DNA of 6,106 nt, taken from assembly GCA_002292895.1 (NCBI GenBank), contig DBCE01000046.1:1276-7381 (forward strand), given 5' to 3'. A program made the translations under genes and the position numbers. The notes beneath the pieces were generated by a model that was not told where the DNA came from, did no database searches, and saw only the letters and a list, made by a program, of their open reading frames with translations. Below are positions 1 to 5,652 of the stretch, in pieces (position 1 is the first letter of the stretch; each line of letters begins with the position of its first letter). Origin of the DNA: Phycisphaerales bacterium UBA966. GTDB taxonomy: Bacteria; Planctomycetota; Phycisphaerae; Phycisphaerales; SM1A02.

Positions 1-386
1 GAATCAGTTGATTCGAGTTCCTTCTTTAACTTCTCAAGGTTCTCCATCTGCGCCATGATTCGCTCGGCGAGTTCGTCGCGCTTGCCTTCGACCACCTTCA
101 ACTCATCGCGAAGGGCGTTGTAGATCTTTGGGTTGGACGAAGTATTCAACTCCGCGCGCAAGTGCTCAAGGCGCTCCTTGAAGGTGGTGTCTTCAAGTTC
201 AAGATTTGAAATCATCGCCTGCACTTGGCGCGTTTGTTTGTCGAGGTCGCGGCGCTTCCCGGAGACCACGTCCAGTTTCAGCTCATGCCGCCGGAGCGCG
301 TCTTCCGCGTTTTCGAATCGAGTTTTGATTCCGCGGACTTGGCTGTCGACGGTGTGGAGCGCGCGGAGGTGTGCAATGAGGCTCAT
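1..386 (-). CDS. Coiled-coil protein resembling COG1579 zinc-ribbon family, 3'-truncated by window edge
   Basis: The reverse strand from 386 is open to base 1, giving 128 residues plus a partial codon, so the gene runs out of the window. The visible part is almost entirely charged heptad-like helix (LRALHTVDSQVRGIKTRFE, then EDALRRHELKLDVVSGKRRDL). A break with NTSSNPKIYNALRDELK near residues 81-95 is followed by a second helix. This antiparallel coiled-coil hairpin with a conserved N-x-x-Y-x-A-L-x-x-E turn is what I know from COG1579 proteins, which end in a four-cysteine zinc ribbon of unclear, possibly nucleic-acid-binding, role. The ribbon would lie beyond the window, so it is not confirmed. 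No clear Shine-Dalgarno is seen. An in-frame ATG 33 bases upstream, at 419, is an alternative start adding MRLPRSARQPP, but the LRALHTVD start fits the family N-terminus better. It lies 75 bp downstream of cdsA and is probably in the same operon. Another coiled-coil protein is possible. Confidence 0.6.
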   Translation of the reverse strand, partial: MSLIAHLRALHTVDSQVRGIKTRFENAEDALRRHELKLDVVSGKRRDLDKQTRQVQAMISNLELEDTTFKERLEHLRAELNTSSNPKIYNALRDELKVVEGKRDELAERIMAQMENLEKLKKELESTD

Positions 387-439
387 AGGTGGTTGCCGCG
401 CCGAGCGCGGGAGGCGCATCGTACAAGGTTCTGCGGCGC

Positions 440-459
440 TACCGGAAGATTCCGCGGTA
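440..459 (-). other. Imperfect hairpin just after the cdsA stop
   Basis: On the minus strand, TACC-GC-GGAATCTTCC-GGTA folds into two 3-4 bp stems with a 2-base bulge and a small loop, beginning 2 bases after the cdsA stop codon. No T run follows. It might act as an mRNA processing or attenuation element between cdsA and the coiled-coil gene, or be chance. The 75-bp spacer (387-461) holds nothing else I can name. Confidence 0.2.
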
Positions 460-461
460 TT

Positions 462-1355
462 TCAACGCAGATGCAGCGCCCACCACACCACCGGGCCGGC
501 AAGCAGGGGGCTGTCAAGTACGTCAAACACGCCCCCCATCCCCGGGAGCACTTGTCCGGAATCTTTGACTCCCGCGCTCCGTTTCAGCAGGCTTTCGACA
601 AGATCGCCAAACGTTCCCACCACACCCAGTACCGCCCCAGTGGCGGCGCCGAGGAGCACCGGGACATGGTCACGCGGATCAGGGAGCGCATCGCTCCACC
701 AACTGAGCAAACCGCCAACCACCGCGGCCAATGCGATGCCGCCGAACAATCCTTCCCAACTCTTGGCGGGACTGAGCCAGGGAATCAATTTATGTCGCCC
801 AATGGACATGCCCGTGAAGTACGCGCCGATGTCGCTGGCCTTCACGGTGAGCATCGCGCCAACCAGCACCCATGGGCCAACATCGCAGCGCACTAAGAGC
901 CATGCTCCAAGCAATACGCCGATATAGGCAAACGAAAGCAGCGTTCCGCCCGTCGCGGCCACAACGCCATCAATGTGTGCGCCGCGGCTATGCACAATGA
1001 TGGCGCAGGAGAGCACCGACCACAATGCGGTGGCCATGACCGCAACGGCAGTGATTGCAGAATCGACCGCGGGTGCAATGCGAACCGCCATGATCCCCAT
1101 GATGGCGGCAAACACCATAAGCGCAGTGGGCGCAGCAATCCCCGCGCCGCGCAGCATCGCTGCCAATTCACGCGCTAGCAGCGGGGCGAGCACGCCAATA
1201 GCAAAGGCGAGTAGTAGCACTCCATCCGAAGTTCCGATGATGCTTCGAACGGACTCTGACTCGCGCAGGGAATCGGACAGCCGGTCATCGCCCCACAGAA
1301 TGGCGATCAGTCCGATGATCAGTAGGGTGCCGGTGACGAGTCGTTGGTGAAGCAC
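462..1355 (-). CDS. cdsA: Phosphatidate cytidylyltransferase (CDP-diglyceride synthase)
   Basis: An integral membrane enzyme that joins CTP and phosphatidate to give CDP-diacylglycerol, the branch point for all bacterial phospholipids. With the GTG start at 1355 it has 297 residues, near the usual 260-300. About eight or nine hydrophobic segments span the chain. Recognisable blocks are SDIGAYFTG (174-182), SPAKSWEG (195-202) and the C-terminal signature from S255 to D281, with KR at 258-259, KD at 264-265 and D278/D281. Two usual signature residues differ: the His of HGG is Met273 and the Arg of DR is Val279. I believe this occurs in some planctomycete and chlamydial relatives. The start was chosen because VLHQRLVTGTLL matches the family N-terminus, and the frame further upstream would overlap the rhodanese gene. 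GTG comes 4 bases after the rhodanese stop with no strong ribosome site, suggesting translational coupling. Confidence 0.9.
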   Translation of the reverse strand: MLHQRLVTGTLLIIGLIAILWGDDRLSDSLRESESVRSIIGTSDGVLLLAFAIGVLAPLLARELAAMLRGAGIAAPTALMVFAAIMGIMAVRIAPAVDSAITAVAVMATALWSVLSCAIIVHSRGAHIDGVVAATGGTLLSFAYIGVLLGAWLLVRCDVGPWVLVGAMLTVKASDIGAYFTGMSIGRHKLIPWLSPAKSWEGLFGGIALAAVVGGLLSWWSDALPDPRDHVPVLLGAATGAVLGVVGTFGDLVESLLKRSAGVKDSGQVLPGMGGVFDVLDSPLLAGPVVWWALHLR

Positions 1356-1359
1356 GGCG

Positions 1360-1734
1360 TCAGTAGACCGCAACCGATGGGTCGATGTCGAGCGACCACA
1401 GGTGAATTCCGCCCGCCATACTGTGGACGTCGTCAAAGCCCGCTTGGCGTAGGGCGGCGGTCACCTGCAGGCTGCGAGCACCGTGATGGCAATGGACCAC
1501 TACTGGAGTGGCTTCGTGCGAACGCAGTCCCTCCAGTCGGGCGCTGAGTTCATGCATTGGAACATGCACGGCACCGGCGATGGAAGCGATGTCGCGCTCG
1601 GAAGCGGTGCGGCAGTCAAGCAGCACAATCAGTTCGCCCGCGTCGCGACGGCGCACGTATTCACGGGGCGTGATTTCCCAGTCCGGATTGAACGGGTAGC
1701 CAGCAGGAAGTCCGCGTGCATCAAGCGTTGACAC
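1360..1734 (-). CDS. Single-domain rhodanese (sulfurtransferase-like)
   Basis: A 124-residue single rhodanese domain, the usual size for stand-alone members. Visible landmarks are the LLDCRT strand and loop (residues 38-43), GAVHVPMHEL (54-63), the active-site loop HCHHGARS with catalytic Cys82 and Arg87, and the closing AGGIHLW...DIDPSVAVY. The CHHGxRS loop and the W...DP....Y ending are like rhodanese domains found at the end of MoeB/ThiF-type proteins, so sulfur transfer is plausible. The partner is unknown because no MoeB, ThiF or cysteine desulfurase gene is visible. There is no signal peptide, so it should be cytoplasmic. The start is GTG, 3 bases after the stop of the preceding lipoprotein gene; cdsA begins 4 bases after its own stop. 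The tight packing points to one transcript, but no functional link with phospholipid synthesis is evident. Confidence 0.88.
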   Translation of the reverse strand: MSTLDARGLPAGYPFNPDWEITPREYVRRRDAGELIVLLDCRTASERDIASIAGAVHVPMHELSARLEGLRSHEATPVVVHCHHGARSLQVTAALRQAGFDDVHSMAGGIHLWSLDIDPSVAVY

Positions 1735-1737
1735 TGT

Positions 1738-2304
1738 TTAGTCCTTGGTTGCGGGCGCGGGGGCGGGCGCGGGGGCAGGCATCCACTCGACACCATCGAT
1801 CGGCTCGCGTTGCACTGTCACCCACGGCGGCATAAAGATGATTTGCCCGGGCGTCGTTGCCAACCAGAACATGCCGATCGCAGGTTGCGCTGCTAAGTCC
1901 TGGACAGCCGTGTGACTCTCACCACCCGTCGACAGTGCCGTGGCTATCGTTGGATACGCCCCGGTCGCTCGCGGATCTTTGGAGAAACCTTCAAACAGCG
2001 TGTAGTACTTGGGCTGCACTTCCACTTGGCCGCGAGGCTGATGAATCGTTGTTTCGCTCCACGAAGATCGATCAAGCGTGGTGGCACTTGGCGCCGGGGG
2101 AGCGGAGGCAACAAACGCGGTGCCGTCAAGCGACGTCGGTCCGCCATCCCGTGGAATCGGCACAAACTCTGGGGTGGCCAGATCCGGAATCGGATCATCA
2201 CCCGCGTGAGTGAGCGTCGCGCTGGGATTCTGGCAGCCAACAGCTGCAAGCGTGACGGTGACGAGGATGATGGCGTTACAAGCGGGGTGCATCAGGGAAC
2301 TCAT
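1738..2304 (-). CDS. Small lipoprotein with Pro-Ala tail, function unknown
   Basis: A 188-residue protein I do not recognise. A hydrophobic stretch (AIILVTVTLAAVG, about 11-23) ends in the lipobox AVGC, making Cys24 the likely lipidated residue and placing the mature protein at an envelope membrane. The n-region is odd: it has no Lys or Arg, only His6. The mature part begins with a Pro/Thr/Asp-rich, probably disordered linker (25-90). A more ordered segment follows (98-170, with KYYTLFEGFSKDP, GMFWLATTPGQIIFMPPWV), then a PAPAPAPAPA tail before TKD. The start ATG overlaps the recX stop as ATGA; an in-frame ATG at 2292 would give a shorter leader with the same lipobox. The rhodanese gene follows after 3 bp. 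No catalytic motif is seen, so a structural or surface role is only a guess. Confidence 0.75.
   Translation of the reverse strand: MSSLMHPACNAIILVTVTLAAVGCQNPSATLTHAGDDPIPDLATPEFVPIPRDGGPTSLDGTAFVASAPPAPSATTLDRSSWSETTIHQPRGQVEVQPKYYTLFEGFSKDPRATGAYPTIATALSTGGESHTAVQDLAAQPAIGMFWLATTPGQIIFMPPWVTVQREPIDGVEWMPAPAPAPAPATKD
1751..1780 (+). repeat. 12-bp tandem repeat, G-rich on the plus strand
   Basis: Two exact copies of GCGGGCGCGGGG (1751-1762 and 1763-1774) and a degenerate half copy (1775-1780). On the minus strand this encodes the alternating Pro-Ala tail of the small lipoprotein. The plus strand has four runs of three to five G separated by one to three bases between 1753 and 1775, which fits the standard G-quadruplex pattern. 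The repeat ends only 11 bases from the lipoprotein stop codon and could easily expand or contract in frame by four residues. Confidence 0.85.
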
Positions 2305-2936
2305 TCATCAAGGGCATATCCAGCGTGCTCAAGCGCGTCTTGGATGGTATCCGGGTCGAATCCGCGCCGGGCGAGTTTGCCCGCGACGCGCTTGGCAGAT
2401 TCGCCAGCCTTCTTGGCGCGGCGCACTTCAAGGCGCACCTCGGCGGCGGTGGCGGCCCCGCTGCGCGCTACGTCTGCCGCATCTCTTTCGCCCACGCCGT
2501 CGGCCTGCAGGAGTTCGGACAGTGCCTCCTCCGAAAGCGATCCGCGTCGACGATGGTGTTCCACGCGCGCGGTTGCAAACGCGTGGTCGTCCAGCCAACC
2601 GTCAGCCACCATGGCGCGGATGGCATTGCGAGCAGCGCGTGCAACGTGGCCGGCCTTCACCAGCCGCGCCTCTAACGCCGCGGCACTCCACGCCCGCTTG
2701 GCAAGAAACGCCAGCGCTGCCTCACGAGCCAACGACTCCGCCGCAGCCGCATCAACACGCGCAGCCAGTGCGGGCGTCCATGATCCGCCTTCCACCAGTC
2801 CAAGTTCAACAGCGCGCTGGCGAAGCAGTGTGGCAACCGTTCGACCCCCCACGCGCACTTCCACCTGATTTGGATCGGCGCTCAATGCGCGGAGTGCATC
2901 AATGGGAACCTTCTTCTTGCGTGCTGCCTTTGCCAT
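2301..2936 (-). CDS. recX: Regulatory protein RecX
   Basis: RecX binds RecA filaments and limits (rarely promotes) their extension, tuning recombination and the SOS response in the cytoplasm. From ATG 2936 the product has 211 residues, somewhat longer than many RecX proteins because of a basic leader (AKAARKKK) and an N-terminal beta segment (about 20-50). Helical modules follow: EAALAFLAKRAWSAAALEARL (72-92), then the hallmark GWLDDHAFATARVEHHRRRG (113-132) with the acidic DD pair, and a third module ending KLARRGFDPDTIQDALEHAG (187-206). The start is fixed by a good Shine-Dalgarno, GAAGGA, 9 bases upstream. The frame is open further upstream, but that stretch would run antisense-like through the TPR gene and has no RecX similarity. 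The gene overlaps the next lipoprotein start by 4 bp. No recA is visible in the window; recX is often next to recA, so its placement here is mildly unusual. Confidence 0.88.
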   Translation of the reverse strand: MAKAARKKKVPIDALRALSADPNQVEVRVGGRTVATLLRQRAVELGLVEGGSWTPALAARVDAAAAESLAREAALAFLAKRAWSAAALEARLVKAGHVARAARNAIRAMVADGWLDDHAFATARVEHHRRRGSLSEEALSELLQADGVGERDAADVARSGAATAAEVRLEVRRAKKAGESAKRVAGKLARRGFDPDTIQDALEHAGYALDE

Positions 2937-2945
2937 CGTGGTTCG

Positions 2946-2951
2946 TCCTTC
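2946..2951 (-). promoter_or_regulatory. Shine-Dalgarno site of recX
   Basis: GAAGGA on the minus strand ends 9 bases before the recX ATG at 2936 and overlaps the TGA stop of the TPR gene. It is one of only two strong ribosome-binding sites in the window and decides the recX start over longer in-frame alternatives. Confidence 0.75.
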
Positions 2952-3288
2952 AGCTGAGTTGGTCGAGGTATCCGCGAATCTCCGAGAGCGCGTGACTGTC
3001 CGAAACGCGCTTCGCCGCTTCCAGTCCGGTGCGGAGGACCGCGCATGCATCATCGATGCGCTCCAGATCTTCCAGCGACCGCGCCTTGTGGTAGTACGCG
3101 TAGCAGTAGCCCGGGTCAGCGGCGATGGTTTGGTCGTACCAACCAAGCGCTTCCTGGTGCCGCCCGGCGCGCGCATGTTCCTGTGCAATTCCGTACATGC
3201 AGAACGGGTCGCCAGGCTCACTGGCGTGCAATTTCAGCAGTTGCGCAAGGCGAGGCGTGGTGGCGGGGTCGTTCGGCCCTGTTTGCAT
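2950..3288 (-). CDS. Short tetratricopeptide-repeat protein
   Basis: A 112-residue soluble protein with two TPR helices pairs. The first is at about 27-60 (DPFCMYGIAQEHARAGRHQEAL...DQTIAADPG) and the second at about 61-94 (YCYAYYHKARSLEDLERIDDAC...GLEAAKR), followed by a capping helix. TPRs are protein-binding scaffolds; no partner can be read from the sequence. There is no signal peptide. The ATG at 3288 is preferred, but an in-frame TTG at 3297 would add three residues (MPR); neither has a strong ribosome site. It is the first gene of the minus-strand cluster, divergent from the plus-strand lipoprotein by 36 bp and 13 bp ahead of recX. Small proteins of this kind are common in planctomycetes and some other phyla, to my knowledge without an assigned role. 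Confidence 0.8.
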   Translation of the reverse strand: MQTGPNDPATTPRLAQLLKLHASEPGDPFCMYGIAQEHARAGRHQEALGWYDQTIAADPGYCYAYYHKARSLEDLERIDDACAVLRTGLEAAKRVSDSHALSEIRGYLDQLS

Positions 3289-3324
3289 ACGCGGCAAACT
3301 ATCACATCCGGATACGCTGCTCAG
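3289..3324. promoter_or_regulatory. Divergent intergenic region with 8-bp palindrome
   Basis: Only 36 bp lie between two divergent start codons. The region must hold, or share with the coding ends, promoters for both directions. I see no convincing -35/-10 pair in either orientation. The perfect palindrome ATCCGGAT (3306-3313) sits near the centre and could be an operator, but 8-bp palindromes are common by chance. No strong Shine-Dalgarno precedes either start, so one or both transcripts may be leaderless or use weak sites. Confidence 0.3.
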
Positions 3325-4947
3325 ATGCGCTCACTTCTCGCGCGTTCGGCCCTCATCTCCCTGATCGCCATCGGCTTTACGGCCGTGCTGTCTTCGTGCG
3401 CTCCTCAGTACATCAATGAGGATCGCACCGATCGGCGTGAGAAGGAACTGCGGATCCAACAACACACGGGTGGCACCCATCACTCCACGGTGGTTGACAA
3501 TGGGCGCTGGTTCCAGACATTCGGTAATGAACTTCTGACGATCGACACCACCAACGGTCGTGAACTCGGCCGCGCCGATGGCGTGGTCTTTGGCGAGGGC
3601 GGTTCACTGGTTGACCTCGTGGTGTCCGGCGATTCCGCGTGGGCCATTTCTGATCTCACTTCGCTGATCACCTTTGATGTCTCTGACAATTCGGATCCCA
3701 AGCGATTGTCTGCTATCTCTGCCGAGGAGTTGGGCATTCAGCCGCGGTTGGTGTCTCGCGTTGGCAATGAGATGTTCGTCAGCGGCAAGGGTGGCGTTGT
3801 GCGCGTCAGTGACCGCAAACGTTTCCTTGAAGGTCAATCGCCAGTGCACGTTGTTGCATCGGCCGGTGGTCTGGTCACTTGCACGGGTCGCAAGATCGTG
3901 TCGCTTGAAGATGGGCGGTACCTCGGCGCGGCAAGTGCGTTGGTCCCGTTGCCACCAGGTGTTGGTTCGCCGGGCGGATTTGCGTTTCTCTTGCAGGGCA
4001 AAAACGGCGCGTCGGTAGGGATCATGTCCGCCATCTTTGCGGAAACTGACCAAGCCGCTCTTCCCGCTCGGGTACGGCGCATTCGGATGTGCGGCGATCG
4101 CCTGTTTGCAGTGACCGACAAGATTCTCTTTACGTGGCGCGTTGATGGATTGAAGTTGATTGACCCGGAAGAAATTCCCCTCAAGGGCGGCCGCGATATC
4201 GATCTCATTCGTCCCAATCACTACGCCGTGGGAGGCACGTTTGGACGCGCCATGTACCGCCATCGAACGGAGGATCGCCGCATCGGTGACACCTTCTATA
4301 ACGTTGAGCGCCAACCTGGTTTGCTGGAAGTGGCCGTCACCGACGGTCGACGCGTGCTTGCTGGTGGACGCGAGGGATTCTGGCTGTGGCGCATCGGTGG
4401 CGAACCCGCCCTGACGGACAAGACCACCGACCTGACCACCATCATGGGTGCGGAACGAAGCGCTGCTTGGGGATCTGCGCACATTGTTGAAGAGAAGAAC
4501 TCCGACGGCATCAGTGTGGGAACATGCGTTGAGATCAAGCACGACGGTGCGATCGAGCGCTACGAGCCAGACGGTTCGCCGCACATCACGGCTATCGAAT
4601 TCATTGACGGTGATCTCTGGATTGGCCACGAACACGGCTTGGATGTATTGCGCCGAGTCGAAGTGCTTGAGCCAGAAGATGAAGAGGTTGATGCGGCCGC
4701 GGCTGAAGGCGCCGCACCAGGAGCCAAGAAGAAGCAGCTTGATGAGAACGGCAAGCCAGTGCGGCAATTTGTCGGGAAAATCAGCCCGATACGTTCGTGG
4801 CGATTTGAAGGTCCGGTGCTCTTCATCTATCCAGAGCGGCTCGGCGGTGGTGGATCGATCGTTTCACTGCATGGCGGCTTCATACTGTTGAAGCAGACGG
4901 CGATTGGTGATTCGCCGGTCTTCACTGGCCGCGGCGACGTGCAGTAA
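3325..4947 (+). CDS. Beta-propeller-like lipoprotein, function unknown
   Basis: A 540-residue exported protein I cannot assign to a named family. The signal peptide is clear: MRSLLARSAL with Arg2 and Arg7, a hydrophobic core, and the lipobox VLSSC, so Cys25 should be lipidated. After a charged linker (31-50) the chain is a series of short beta-strand units with turns typical of propeller blades, such as GNELLTIDTTNGRELG (67-82), GDSAWAISDLTSLITFDVS (102-120), GNEMFVSGKGGVVRVSD (147-163), GDRLFAVTDKILFTWRVDG (257-275), GRRVLAGGREGFWLWRIGG (341-359) and GDLWIGHEHGLDVLRRVE (429-446). An acidic-then-basic, Ala-rich insert (449-480) breaks the last part. No catalytic motif is visible. The start was chosen at the signal peptide; the frame is open 141 codons further upstream, but that part lies antisense to the TPR and recX genes. 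It is monocistronic and ends directly against nth. A sensor, scaffold or binding role is a guess. Confidence 0.82.
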   Translation: MRSLLARSALISLIAIGFTAVLSSCAPQYINEDRTDRREKELRIQQHTGGTHHSTVVDNGRWFQTFGNELLTIDTTNGRELGRADGVVFGEGGSLVDLVVSGDSAWAISDLTSLITFDVSDNSDPKRLSAISAEELGIQPRLVSRVGNEMFVSGKGGVVRVSDRKRFLEGQSPVHVVASAGGLVTCTGRKIVSLEDGRYLGAASALVPLPPGVGSPGGFAFLLQGKNGASVGIMSAIFAETDQAALPARVRRIRMCGDRLFAVTDKILFTWRVDGLKLIDPEEIPLKGGRDIDLIRPNHYAVGGTFGRAMYRHRTEDRRIGDTFYNVERQPGLLEVAVTDGRRVLAGGREGFWLWRIGGEPALTDKTTDLTTIMGAERSAAWGSAHIVEEKNSDGISVGTCVEIKHDGAIERYEPDGSPHITAIEFIDGDLWIGHEHGLDVLRRVEVLEPEDEEVDAAAAEGAAPGAKKKQLDENGKPVRQFVGKISPIRSWRFEGPVLFIYPERLGGGGSIVSLHGGFILLKQTAIGDSPVFTGRGDVQ

Positions 4948-5652
4948 TCACCGCTTCTTGGAAGCGTCCGCCGCCAGAGCGCAGAACTTGCCGCAGATCT
5001 CATCACTGCTACAGGTGTTCCCACGCGCCTTACACACGGCGCGCCCGTGAAAGATCAGCAGATGGCTGAGGTCGCACCAGCGTTCGCGCGGAAAGAGTGC
5101 CATCAGATCGCGCTCCACTTTGCCGGGGTCGGTGTGCTTGGAAAGCCCAAGGCGTTCCGCTAAGCGCCCAACGTGTGTGTCAACCACTACGCCGGCCTGG
5201 ATTCCAAAGCAATTTCCAAGCACCACGTTGGCCGTCTTGCGTGCCACACCACGCAGCGCGAGCAAGTCCTTCATATTTTTCGGCACCTCGCCACCATGCT
5301 GATCCACCAGCGTGCGCATGGATTCATGCACAGCGCGCGCCTTGTTCCGCCACAACCCAATGGTGCGAATGAATGGCGCGATCTCGTCAGCTGATGACGA
5401 AGCAAAGTGATTGGCAGTTGGAAATTGTGCAAACAGAGCAGGCGTTGCCGCATTCACGCCTTCGTCTGTTGCTTGTGCACTCAGGATCGTGGCAATGAGA
5501 AGTTCATGCGGCACCTTCCAATCAAGGCGGCACTTTGCATGTGGATAGCGCGCATCAAGTGCTGCAAGAAGTTGTAACGCGCGTTCGCGTTGTCGTGCGG
5601 TCTTGCGTGGAAGTTCAAATTCGATTTCCGGCCAGAGTGCGTTACCAGTCAC
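4948..5652 (-). CDS. nth: Endonuclease III (DNA glycosylase/AP lyase)
   Basis: Nth removes oxidised pyrimidines and cleaves the abasic site, starting base-excision repair. The 234 residues exceed the E. coli protein (about 211) mainly through a 22-residue N-terminal extension. Landmarks are HELLIATILSAQATD (49-63), the helix-hairpin-helix LLALRGVARKTANVVLG with catalytic Lys139, and VVDTHVGRLAERLGL with catalytic Asp158. The C-terminal iron-sulfur region has Cys207, 214, 220 and 224, spaced C-x6-C-x5-C-x3-C. The usual pattern is C-x6-C-x2-C-x5-C, and the position expected for the third ligand is Asp217. The first two cysteines and the HGR-x-x-C lead-in align normally. The start is GTG with GAAAGG 9 bases upstream, overlapping the end of the preceding membrane-protein gene by 11 bp. 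Its stop abuts the stop of the convergent lipoprotein gene. Confidence 0.93.
   Translation of the reverse strand: MTGNALWPEIEFELPRKTARQRERALQLLAALDARYPHAKCRLDWKVPHELLIATILSAQATDEGVNAATPALFAQFPTANHFASSSADEIAPFIRTIGLWRNKARAVHESMRTLVDQHGGEVPKNMKDLLALRGVARKTANVVLGNCFGIQAGVVVDTHVGRLAERLGLSKHTDPGKVERDLMALFPRERWCDLSHLLIFHGRAVCKARGNTCSSDEICGKFCALAADASKKR
4952..4966. terminator. Candidate hairpin at convergent gene junction
   Basis: CGCTTC-TTG-GAAGCG is a perfect 6-bp stem with a 3-base loop, starting 4 bases after the stop of the plus-strand lipoprotein gene and lying within the last codons of nth. There is no T run on either side, so it is not a standard intrinsic terminator. It could still slow or end plus-strand transcription, or protect the mRNA 3' end. 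Chance occurrence in GC-rich coding DNA is also possible. Confidence 0.3.

Noticed and set aside
133..927. Two overlapping plus-strand open frames of 264 and 223 codons
   Set aside because: They cross the end of cdsA and the coiled-coil gene antisense, with no domain or ribosome site; composition is that of shadow frames.
1356..1436. A longer cdsA start at 1436
   Set aside because: The extra 27 residues overlap the rhodanese C-terminus, including its conserved ending, and do not resemble a CdsA N-terminus.
1912..2868. A 318-codon plus-strand open frame across the small lipoprotein and recX genes
   Set aside because: Its translation is low-complexity Arg/Ser/Ala, typical of a mirror of GC-rich genes, and both genes beneath it are recognisable on the other strand.
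2937..3221. Upstream extension of the recX frame
   Set aside because: It runs out of frame through the TPR gene, is Arg/Thr-rich without structure, and a strong Shine-Dalgarno sits before the ATG at 2936.
2902..3324. N-terminal extension of the plus-strand lipoprotein frame
   Set aside because: The extension is antisense to the TPR gene and the recX start, has no similarity I recognise, and would bury the lipoprotein signal peptide in the interior.
3604..4767. A 387-codon open frame antisense to the beta-propeller lipoprotein gene
   Set aside because: No recognisable domain or signal, and it lies wholly inside a plus-strand gene with a good signal peptide and patterned strands. Long antisense frames are common in GC-rich coding DNA.
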